This document shows, in pieces, positions 54,985 through 64,000 of a stretch of DNA of 64,000 nt. Position 1 is the first letter of the stretch; each line of letters opens with the position of its first letter. The position numbers and the translations under genes are program-made. Origin of the DNA: Pratylenchus scribneri (taxonomy: Eukaryota > Nematoda > Chromadorea > Rhabditida > Pratylenchidae); contig JAQSEB010000142.1 of the NCBI GenBank assembly GCA_030063045.1, positions 558,001 through 622,000 on the forward strand, read 5' to 3'. The notes under the pieces were generated by a model. It saw only the letters and a program-made list of their open reading frames with translations, ran no database searches and was not told the DNA's origin.

Positions 54985-56390
54985 CATGTTGAATGAAAGG
55001 ACGGGTAGAAGTTGAGCAAATTTAATGAAAGGACGGGTAGAAGTTGAGCAAATTTAATGAAAGGACGGGTAGAAGTTGAGCAAATTTAATGAAAGGACGG
55101 GTAGAAATTGAGCAAATTTAATGAAAGGACGGGTAGAAGTTGAGCAAATTTAATGAAAGGACGGGTAGAAGTTGAGCAAATTTAATGAAAGGACGGGTAG
55201 AAGTTGAGCAAATTTAATGAAAGGACGGGTAGAAGTTGAGCAAATTTAATGAAAGGACGGGTAGAAATTGAGCAAATTTAATGAAAGGACGGGTAGAAGT
55301 TGAGCAAATTTAATGAAAGGACGGGTAGAAGTTGAGCAAATTTAATGAAAGGACGGGTAGAAGTTGAGCAAATTTAATGAAAGGACGGGTAGAAATTGAG
55401 CAAATTTAATGAAAGGACGGGTAGAAGTTGAGCAAATTTAATGAAAGGACGGGTAGAAGTTGAGCAAATTTAATGAAAGGACGGGTAGAAATTGAGCAAA
55501 TTTAATGAAAGGACGGGTAGAAGTTGAGCAAATTTAATGAAAGGACGGGTAGAAGTTGAGCAAATTTAATGAAAGGACGGGTAGAAGTTGAGCAAATTTA
55601 ATGAAAGGACGGGTAGAAGTTGAGCAAATTTAATGAAAGGACGGGTAGAAGTTGAGCAAATTTAATGAAAGGACGGGTAGAAATTGAGCAAATTTAATGA
55701 AAGGACGGGTAGAAGTTGAGCAAATTTAATGAAAGGACGGGTAGAAATTGAGCAAATTTAATGAAAGGACGGGTAGAAGTTGAGCAAATTTAATGAAAGG
55801 ACGGGTAGAAGTTGAGCAAATTTAATGAAAGGACGGGTAGAAATTGAGCAAATTTAATGAAAGGACAGGTAGAAGTTGAGCAAATTTAATGAAAGGACGG
55901 GTAGAAATTGAGCAAATTTAATGAAAGGACGGGTAGAAATTGAGCAAATTTAATGAAAGGACGGGTAGAAGTTGAGCAAATTTAATGAAAGGACGGGTAG
56001 AAATTGAGCAAATTTAATGAAAGGACGGGTAGAAGTTGAGCAAATTTAATGAAAGGACGGGTAGAAATTGAGCAAATTTAATGAAAGGACGGGTAGAAGT
56101 TGAGCAAATTTAATGAAAGGACGGGTAGAAGTTGAGCAAATTTAATGAAAGGACGGGTAGAAATTGAGCAAATTTAATGAAAGGACAGGTAGAAGTTGAG
56201 CAAATTTAATGAAAGGACGGGTAGAAATTGAGCAAATTTAATGAAAGGACGGGTAGAAATTGAGCAAATTTAATGAAAGGACGGGTAGAAGTTGAGCAAA
56301 TTTAATGAAAGGACGGGTAGAAATTGAGCAAATTTAATGAAAGGACAGGTAGAAGTTGAGCAAATTTAATGAAAGGACGGGTAGAAAGTT
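54985..56390. repeat. 32-bp minisatellite, about 44 copies, with variant units
   Basis: The unit contains AATGAAAGGACGGGTAGAAG then TTGAGCAAATTT. Copies differ almost only at GAAGTTG versus GAAATTG and at a rarer GGACAGG, making an ordered pattern of unit types. It ends abruptly at a GTAGAAAGTTTTAC junction. Confidence 0.95.
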
Positions 56391-56394
56391 TTAC

Positions 56395-56460
56395 CTTCTC
56401 TATTGAATTTTCCTCTTTCCCATCAAGAATTCCCTCAAATATTTTTCCACTAACTTTCGG
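56395..56460 (-). CDS. Possible orphan exon beside the minisatellite
   Basis: Minus-strand open segment SGKIFEGILDGKEENSIEK ending at a donor (GAGAAG|GTAAAA). The donor intron bases are the last partial minisatellite unit. It could belong to the gene represented by the frameshifted exon at 54120-54299. Not recognised. Confidence 0.25.
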
Positions 56461-56997
56461 ATAATTAAAAAAAATTTTTTAAATAATAAAATAAAAAATA
56501 AATGTACAAAAGAATAAAAATTAGAAGCTAATGCTCTAAAAAATAATAATAAAAGCAATTGCCTAATCTTTTTCAACAAATTTCGGGAATAACAAATTCT
56601 GCTTCAATCAACTTGAACTTGTACTTGCATAAAAAGATCTGGGAACTGGGAAATGAGATGAAAAGACTTTAAAAATAATTATTATTATGATTCATGATAG
56701 TTTCTCTTCTGGATATATTCTCTTAAAATGATGTTTTAAAATTTAACAACTTATCTTTGATTTTCTCTCTTAGTTTGATAAAAGAATTCATTGAATTTTA
56801 ATAAAATCTTCTAACATTTTATTTCGCTAGTTGGTCATTTTTCGCCTTAATTTGCATATGAATATCGAGAATTGCGTACAATATAAATAATTCGTTCTAG
56901 CATAAATTCGGCCGAGAGAATAAAAAAGACCAATTCGGAAAAGCCAAAAATAAACACATTTTTCTATAGTTATAATACAAGCAATTTTTCAATAGTT
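56461..56997. other. 5' flank of secreted N/P/Q-rich gene
   Basis: AT-rich, no repeat. Probable promoter and 5' UTR; no motif recognised. Confidence 0.35.
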
Positions 56998-58957
56998 ATG
57001 AGTTTAAAATTTTTGCTAATATTTATGCTACCATTTTATAATCGAATTTTGGTTAAAGTAAGTAATTACTTTGTTGTGGTAATTTGATATTTATTTAAAT
57101 TTTAGTGTTGCCATCCTCGATTTTTTCCTGGCTCCAGCAGCATTCAATTTGTGCCTTCAGCAATTTTGCCTCCATTTCGTGCGCCACCAATCATTGTGCC
57201 TCAATCTCAATGGCCATATTTTGTTAATCCATTTTTGGGGCTTAATCCCGGGCAATTGGCCGCATTGGCGGCAACAAACCCATCTTTTCTAACAAATCCA
57301 TATTTTTTGCGCGCATATTTACCAACGTAAAATTTTTTATTAATTGTAAAAGAAGCAAATTAAAAATAATTACTATTTAAAATATATTTTCAACTGAAAC
57401 GTATTTTTAAATTAATTTTACAAATTAAACATATTTATTAAATAAAATTTTTTAAAATATTTTGTAGTGTGTGATAAAACACTTATAATACATTTATTTT
57501 CAATATGAAATACATTTTTAAAGTGAAGCACATTTTCAAAGAGAAACATATTTTCAAACAGAAACACATTATAAAACAGAAACACATTTTCAAAGAGAAA
57601 CACATTTTCAAAGAGAAACACATTGAAACACATTTTCAAAGAGAAACACATTTTCAAAGGGAAACACATTTTCAAAAAGAAACACATTTTCAAAGAGAAG
57701 AGAAACACATTGAAACACATTTTCAAACCGAAACACATTGAAACACATTTTCAAAGAGAAACACATTGAAACACATTTTCAAACCGAAACACATTGAAAC
57801 ACATTTTCAAAGAGAAACACATTGAAACACATTTTCAGAGAGAAACACATTTTCAAACAGAAACATATTTTAAAACAGAAACATATTTTCAAAGGGAAAC
57901 ATATTTTCAAAGAGAAACACACTTTCGATCGAAACAAATTTTCAATAAACACGTTTTTCAAATAAAAAACACAATTTTTAATTGTAATACATTTTTCAAA
58001 TGAAATATTTAAATTGAGACATAAGTTTAAAAATCTTTAAATTTCAGTCTGAACACCTTCCAGTTGTCCTCATTAATTACTCAATTCCCTGCTCTTTTAT
58101 CCAATCCTCAATTTACGTCTTCACTTGTGTCCTCGCTGAACACTGCCCAACTTGGCACATTGATCAATTCCAATCCGAATTTGCTAACTTATCCAACATT
58201 TATTCCGGTAATTTATAAATTTACTCAGCAAATAAATTTTCATAATTCTTTTATTCATTGGTTAAGTATTATTGCAAATTTTTATAGCCATTTTAAATTT
58301 AATAGATTTTGTCTTATTATAAAAATGAAACCAATAAGGAAAATTAAATCACCGTTGGGCCTTGAATTTAACCTTTTGGAATTTTTTATATCCATAGAAT
58401 CAATCGTCTCCAAAAGGCAGCTGAATTAATTTAATTCATCAATAAAAATTTTTAATTAATATTTCTAAAAATCAAATCAACTTTAAATGGCAAAATAATG
58501 GGAATTTATAAATCATTGGTGGTTTGAATTACAATTTTTTTAGATTTTTTATTTCTATCAAATTCCAATCGGTTCATAATTTTTGAATATTTAGTCTAAC
58601 TAAAAAGCGAGTAGCTTCAGATATTCCCTAAATTTATTCAACATTAATTTTCTCAATTTTTAGGCCCTTGCCAGTTTACCCTCAACCCAATTGAATGCCC
58701 TGTTCAATTCGGGCACCCTAAATCCTCAATTAGCTGCTCAGTTGGCCAGCAATCCATCCATTCAACAAGCCATTCAGGGCAATGGCGGTTCCGGCACTTC
58801 AATTCAACAATTCGGACCTTCTTCTGGCTCTTCAATTCAATTAACTCCCGGAGGGAATGTTGTGCAACAAATTGTCCCAAATGGAGGCCAACAACAAATT
58901 CAGCCTCAGCCGACAAACAATGGGGGAGGAGATGGCACTGGCATTCAGAAGGAATAA
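56998..58957 (+). CDS. Secreted Asn/Pro/Gln-rich low-complexity protein
   Basis: Four exons join in phase: 56998-57057, 57106-57326, 58048-58207, 58664-58957, giving 244 aa. The first exon encodes a hydrophobic signal-like segment (SLKFLLIFMLPFY). Then come a Pro-rich part (PPFRAPPIIVPQSQWPY), a repetitive part with NPGQLAALAATNPSFLTNP, PALLSNPQFTSSLVSSLNT and NPQLAAQLASNPSIQQAIQ, and a Gly/Gln-rich tail ending GGGDGTGIQKE. The repeated (N)P-x-L-(x)-(A/S)-x-L-x-x-NP pattern suggests tandem short helices. No family was recognised; the composition resembles nematode extracellular or cuticle-associated proteins. Intron 2 is filled by an 18-bp tandem repeat. Confidence 0.66.
57505..57960. repeat. 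AAACACATTTTCAAAGAG tandem array, in secreted-gene intron 2
   Basis: About 23 units of 18 bp, with shorter AAACACATTG insert units. Because the unit length is a multiple of three, it is open in frames on both strands; those ORFs are not genes. Confidence 0.93.
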
Positions 58958-59044
58958 AGGGCGAATGATTTGGATTAAAGGGAAAGAAATAAATGGAAAA
59001 AATAACAATGTATTTTGAATGTGTCCTTTTTGTAAATTTTATTA

Positions 59045-59415
59045 TGGGAAATATTTAAAATTGCCAATAAATTATATTGAAAATTGCGAATATAGTACTG
59101 AAAATTGCGAAAAGATTATAACGGTTTAGTGGTTTGCCCAAAATTCACAAACCATATATCATTGAATAGAGCTCGTCAAGATGCATCGAATGATATATAA
59201 TTTGTCATGGTTTAATTGGTTTTGAACTAAACCCCCATAGATGGTTTAATTAGATTAAAACTCTTAATTTTTGATCAAATCCTGACAACATGTATACCAA
59301 TCGACTCGAATTGGCGAGATCTATCGATTGAGTATAAGGTTTGGGGGTCTAGGACAAACCGTTAAACCGTTATAAACTTTTCGCAATTTTCGATGTTTTT
59401 TCGCAAAATTAAATA
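59045..59415. repeat. Foldback element, 'AATTGCGAAAA' family
   Basis: AAAATTGCGAAAAGATTATAACG on the left and CGTTATAAACTTTTCGCAATTTT on the right form TIRs, with GAGCTCGTCAAGATGCATCG / CGACTCGAATTGGCGAGAT inside. Same family as 48985-49372. Confidence 0.8.
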
Positions 59416-59574
59416 CCATCCATTTCATTATTCAGTTTTAATAAATTTTTTGGTAATTTTAAGTATGTTTTTTTCAAAAAAAAACATTTTTTAAATTTTC
59501 TTAGAAAGATAACGCAATAATAATTATAATGGTTTTAACGTCATTGCATTTGCTTTCCTCCTGCAATGAGTTAC

Positions 59575-59705
59575 GCGGAAAAATACTCGTTGCAGATACT
59601 TTTTACACGCTTACATCATAGCAGATACTTTTTACATGCTTACATCATTGCAGATACTTTTTACACGCTTACATCATTGCAAATACTTTTTACACGTTTA
59701 GGTAC
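59575..59705. repeat. 29-bp tandem repeat, about 4 copies
   Basis: The unit contains TTGCAGATACTTTTTACACG then CTTACATCA. Flanked by TTACGCGGAAAAAT on the left and GTACGCGGAAAAATG on the right. Confidence 0.9.
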
Positions 59706-59897
59706 GCGGAAAAATGCTATGCGGAAAATTGCTAGAAAAATATTTGAAATAGTTAAATATTCGGCAATAAACTCGTGAAAATCTGGAAAAATTGAATTCC
59801 GCATATTTATTAATTGGTTAACATAATTTTCATTAGATGAATATTCCCAATTTAAAAATATCACAATTATTTTAATTTAATAATTTTTCATCCCATT

Positions 59898-62800
59898 TTA
59901 AATGCCATCTTCTTGATCAAAAATTTCCTTCTGCCGTGCCAGCATGTCCTCTTTGCTGATGCACAATTTGCAACTGAATCGGCAAAATGTGGACATGAGT
60001 AGAGGGTTTTTGTGGCAAAGGCCTTGTTGGGTAAAAATTCCACAATAATTGTTCTCATCTTTGCAAGGCACTTCAACAGGGTCCTCTGTATATTTTTTGA
60101 ATGAAAAATTATTATTAGAATTTTTAATTCTCATTAAAAAAGTGGTCAAAATTTTCAAAAATTTTCTTTTAATTTTACAAATTTTTTGAATATTTTTAGA
60201 ATTTTATTCAAAAATTAAATTGTCAAATCAATTATATTTTAGTTCTTCGTTATTTTGCCTGAAATCTGGGCTTAAACCTAATCAATTCCAAAGGGCTTTC
60301 AAATCAAGCCTATAAGCAAATTGCCTTTTGCCCAGTTCAAAAAAACGGCCCAATTTTATTTTCATATTTTTTCGTAACAAATTGGTAGACTCAAGCTTAT
60401 CAGCTCATAGGACCCCGTTCATTGAAATATAAATTTATCAAATAAAAATTTTGAATTGTTTTATTATGAGTTGCATAAAATCACCTATAAAAACGTAACC
60501 CTATCATATATATTAAATGAAATTTTGTACTTTTCGGTTCTGTCTCCAGATTTGATTTTTTAAAGATTTTTATTCTATTACACATATTTGATTGTAAAAC
60601 GATGAAAAGACATGATTTTAGGTGATTTTAGGGTTGACTAATTTTCGGGAAAATTCAGATAATTTTAATGAGCAAAGAAAATTAAGATAATTTTTAAGGA
60701 GCAAAAATTTAGACCCAGTTAGCCCAAAAGTACCTAAAATTTTATTAGTATTTGCTTAATAATTGAAAGGGTATTTTGATCTATACTCTGTCCCAAAAAT
60801 GGTCCCAAACTCACCATATTCCTTGAAAAGTCGCTCCTTTTGTCCTTTCCAATAGTTATTGTCCACAGTGACTTTTTTGCAAATTCCGCAACTTTTTTTG
60901 CATCGAGTCAGCATAAACACACGTCGATGATGGCATTCACCTCGTCCCGACCAAATCGGACATTCGGGTACATTGTCCAGGCAAGCTGTTTGAATAATAT
61001 TTTTGAATTTTTAGTTTTTAAATTATTTCTTATTAGTCTAAATTTAATTAGAAAATTATTTGTTTTATCATTTTTTTTACTTATTTCTGGGATTGACTTT
61101 ACAAATATTTGGGTTAACTTGAAATATGCTTTCTATTAAATGATCCAATCCTCCCAAATTTCAATCATTCTAAAATTGATTGAATTGATAATTATACATA
61201 AAAATTTTCTTCATTATTTAGTGTTATTTGTAGATATAAAATATTGATGAATTATTTATCAATAATTGTAATTGTAAGTCAACATATCAACATATATCTT
61301 AATATATGTATTATTAGAATAGTGATAAATTCATAATTCCATTTTTGATCGGAAAATCGAATATATTAAAGAAAAAATATTTTTTGACATAAAATTTATT
61401 TTTACCAATTTATTTTTTTTTTTGATAGCCTAATTGCCAAAACATAGTAGGTTATTTGACTTAGTAAAGGGATATATAAATCATAAAGAAATTGCTAAAT
61501 ATTGCATATACTGTCAATGTCATAACAGTGCTCCAAAAAAGCTAAATTTTCAAGACGAATAATTATATAAAAAATTTATTAAGTATGATAAATTTCAAAC
61601 TAAATTTATTTAAAAATCCTTACTGTCATATGGATCGGGTGCATCCTCATCCACGTCGTCATTATCATCAGCACCCCCAACATCAGTTGATAATTCATTG
61701 GTCTCTATCAAATCAGGTAGGAGTGCATTTCCCTCTGGGTCACGATAACGAATCTAATATTTTTAAGAAAAATTTAATTCACAATCACAATTGGTATTTT
61801 AAATTAGAAGTTTAACGGTAGCTGAATTTTGAATTTTGGTCATAATATTAAGTTTATCTCTTTTAGTGGAAGGAAAATTTAAATATAAAATTGATTGATC
61901 AATACATAATTGGCCAAAATTTTATGGCCAGAAACGAAAACCGGCCGATTCTATATTTTTCTGACTTTTTTGGTCTCAATTTTTTTTGTAATTTCTATCA
62001 ATTTCACTAATTCTAAACAAATTGATTGTTGACCATAATTTGGCCCTTGCACAAATTTCATTTCATATACCCGTATTTCCTCTATTAGAAGCCCCGGGGC
62101 TTATAAATTTCATAGAACTTATAAAATTGGCTTCTTAAAAAAGAAGGGGTGAGGTATTTCAAATTGAATGGGGGCTTCTAATAGGAGGGGGCTTCTGATA
62201 GAGGAAATACGGTATAAATTAAGGGTCATAATTTTTTCCAATTTGAATTATTTTATATTAAATATTTGCATTCATTTATATTTACCTGATCTGGTCGAAC
62301 TTCCATCCCCGCGCATTCATAGACCAATTGTTCAATGTTGACTGTGCCACCAAAATTGGAGAATTCCACCGTTTCAGTGCGCATTTTATTCGTCGTTTGA
62401 AAGGATTGAGCTTGCACATTGGCCGAATTGCCTTCCATCTCTTGTGAGCCTTGGGTGTTACTCCATGAATGCTTTTTTGTGAAGGAAATTAAAATATAGA
62501 AATTCACATTATAAAAATGGGAAAATAAGTAAAAAAAAAAGTAAAAATTAAAACAAAAATATAAATACCGTATTTATTCTATTTTAAGCCTTGTCTCTAT
62601 TTAAAGCCCGTCTTTATTATAAGCCCCGTCTCTATTTAAAGCCTAGTCTCTATTATAAGCCCCGTCTCTATTTAATGTCCCGTAGCTATTATAAGCCCCG
62701 TCTCATCGAAAAATTCATGTCAAAACTAACCAATTTTTAAGCAAAATTAAGCCTAAATAAGCATTTTTAGAAAATTTATAAAGAACCGGGGCTTAAAATA

Positions 62801-63424
62801 GAATAAATACGGTAAGTCTAGCAATATTTTATTTTAATTTAAATCTTATTTTATAAATAAAAAAAATAAAAAAAATATTCACGGATATCGCCGCTTTTAT
62901 GCCAGTCATTTGGGCCGATTCCGAAACACCAGGAATTTGCATTGCCAAACTCGCAGCCATCCCGATGGGACCAGCCAACATTGCTGTAAATTTTGATTTA
63001 ATTTAAAAATTTCGCCAAATACTAAATATTTTTATCCTAAATTGTTAACGAGAAAATTGTACAATTAAATATTTAATATTGTATTTTAATAATAAATTAT
63101 AGAGTTAATATAAGGAAAAATATTAAATTAATAGTTAATACAAACAAAAAAGAATTTACTAATTCTATACTGTCGAAAAATATTAAATTTTGAGGCCATA
63201 TAATTTGGTCATAACTAGGTACTAGGGCTCAGGGTGAACAAAGCAAATTAGGCCTAAGAAATTTTTTAAAAAATTTCACAGGACATTCCTTTTAAAATTA
63301 AAATTTTATGCCTCAATTATATATTTAAATAAAAAATAATAATTTATTCGATAATTTTTAAAAAAAAACTTACATAACAATCTCAGAACCATCTCGCCAT
63401 TTAATTCGGCTTGTGTGCTCTGCT
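59898..63424 (-). CDS. Double ShK-domain protein (5' end not found)
   Basis: Six minus-strand exons join in phase: 63374-63424, 62883-62983, 62286-62471, 61624-61753, 60815-60985, 59898-60085. The order is QSTQAELNGEMVLRLL and an Ala/Met-rich stretch (GPIGMAASLAMQIPG), a Ser/Gln-rich linker, QIRYRDPEGNALLPDLIE, an acidic spacer (GGADDNDDVDEDAPD), then two ShK (SXC) six-cysteine domains: CLDNVPECPIW...CHHRRVFMLTRCKKSCGIC and PCKDENNYCGIF...CHKNPLLMSTFCRFSCKLC. ShK domains occur in many nematode secreted and cuticle proteins; no toxin role is implied. The first exon starts at an acceptor (63425), so start codon and any signal peptide lie upstream in the last 600 bp or beyond. Introns contain two TA-type MITEs. 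Confidence 0.85.
62068..62214. mobile_element. TA-flanked MITE, copy 2, in ShK-gene intron
   Basis: TACCCGTATTTCCTCTATTA and the inverted TGATAGAGGAAATACGGTA ends. Same family as 21887-22076. Confidence 0.82.
62566..62814. mobile_element. TA-flanked MITE, copy 3, in ShK-gene intron
   Basis: TACCGTATTTATTCTATTTT and AAAATAGAATAAATACGGTA ends are perfect inverted repeats. The inside has repeated CCCGTCTCTATTTAAAGCC and ATTATAAGCCCCGTCTC words. Confidence 0.9.
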
Positions 63425-63659
63425 CTAAAATTGGGGAAATTAAATTATTTTTTTTTATGAGTAATTCTTATAATTTTTTTCCATCATAAGCTTCAAAATA
63501 ATCTAATATTAAAAAATGAGCCATTAGAAAAATTATTTTTATAATTTAAAAAAAATAATTTTCAATTAAAATTTTTTATTTAATAATGGAAAGGTTATAT
63601 ATGTTTAATTTATTATATTAAATTAATTAAAACATTAAAAATTTCATTTTATTAATTCT

Positions 63660-63990
63660 TAAAAAGGAATTTAATAGCTCTAACCCCGGTTCTGCTTATC
63701 TGAGTTAAGCTAACCTGGGTTTAAGACCAGAGTACGGTGTTAACGAGAGACTCTAACCATTCCATTGAGCAAACCCGGGTTGGCCCTAATAGGGGTTAGC
63801 TTAACCCGGAGATTATATAAGGGCCTAGAAGAGGTGTTGTAGTTAGGATATTGAGATGATTTTTAATTCATCATATCCGTAACCTGACCCCTGATGACTC
63901 TAACCCTGATTTTGACGACCCATAAAGAGAGGACCCTTAACTTTTCAAAAAAGGAATGTAACAAACAAAAGTAAAAGTCCCAATTTTTTA
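63660..63990. repeat. Foldback and GGTACTT-family remnant at right edge
   Basis: GAGTTAAGCTAACCTGGGTT / GGGGTTAGCTTAACCCGG pair at 63700-63800. At 63840-63985 an arm of the GGTACTT family is visible (CATATCCGTAACCTGACCCC, CTTTTCAAAAAAGGAATGTA). Ends are not resolved. Confidence 0.55.
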
Positions 63991-64000
63991 AATTGAAAAT

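Noticed and set aside
57418..58003. Long ORFs on both strands (KHIFKEKHIF and NVFLFENVFLF repeats)
   Set aside because: Produced by an 18-bp tandem repeat whose unit is a multiple of three; inside an intron of the secreted gene.

Overview
This window is nuclear DNA from a nematode. The evidence is the gene content (an srt-type chemoreceptor, a secreted As-p18/LBP-like fatty-acid-binding protein, double ShK domains, a BTB gene), the many introns with TTTTCAG/TTTTTAG acceptors, and a very AT-rich background. The species cannot be read from the sequence; a tylenchine (clade IV) worm is a guess. Most genes were rebuilt exon by exon, with splice phases checked arithmetically at every junction. Open reading frames of 60-160 codons inside repeats were ignored.

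Layout. 0-3.3 kb: two tandem srt 7TM receptor copies on the minus strand; the right copy is intact (329 aa), the left one is broken and runs off the edge. 3.4-4.2 kb: two hAT-like foldback elements with 8-bp target duplications. 4.9-9.4 kb (+): TRMT44, a tRNA-uridine 2'-O-methyltransferase with a GC-AG intron. 9.6-13.3 kb (+): FBXO2/6-like F-box protein with an FBA domain. 14.2-15.3 kb (-): C-terminal half of a divergent protein kinase. 16.4-17.1 kb (-): MIF-like tautomerase. 17.1-22.5 kb: gene-poor, with an 826-bp hAT-like element nested in another foldback. 22.5-25.3 kb (+): secreted LBP. 26.0-27.1 kb: two tandem arrays. 29.6-29.9 kb (-): small Cys-rich gene. 31.4-33.1 kb (-): coiled-coil/SPRY protein. 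35.3-39.5 kb (-): a BIRC6/UBC-17-type E2 enzyme. 40.4-41.2 kb (-): small UBA-like acidic protein. 42.1-47.9 kb (+): BTB protein whose largest intron carries a duplicated array of short hairpins. 49.5-53.5 kb (-): two tandem PUR-like paralogues. 55.0-56.4 kb: a 32-bp minisatellite. 57.0-59.0 kb (+): secreted N/P/Q-rich protein. 59.9-63.4 kb (-): double-ShK protein, 5' end unresolved.

The genes are unrelated housekeeping, ubiquitin-pathway (E2, F-box, BTB, UBA-like) and secreted genes. No operon-like functional cluster is evident. What dominates is palindromic non-autonomous DNA elements, most with TIRs beginning GGTA, CAGG or TAG and 8-bp target-site duplications, filling introns and intergenic DNA and often nested. 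No transposase gene was found. The most unusual item is the hairpin array at 43.15-45.95 kb. Its stems differ between the two copies of a tandem duplication by paired changes that keep base pairing, around a nearly constant loop.
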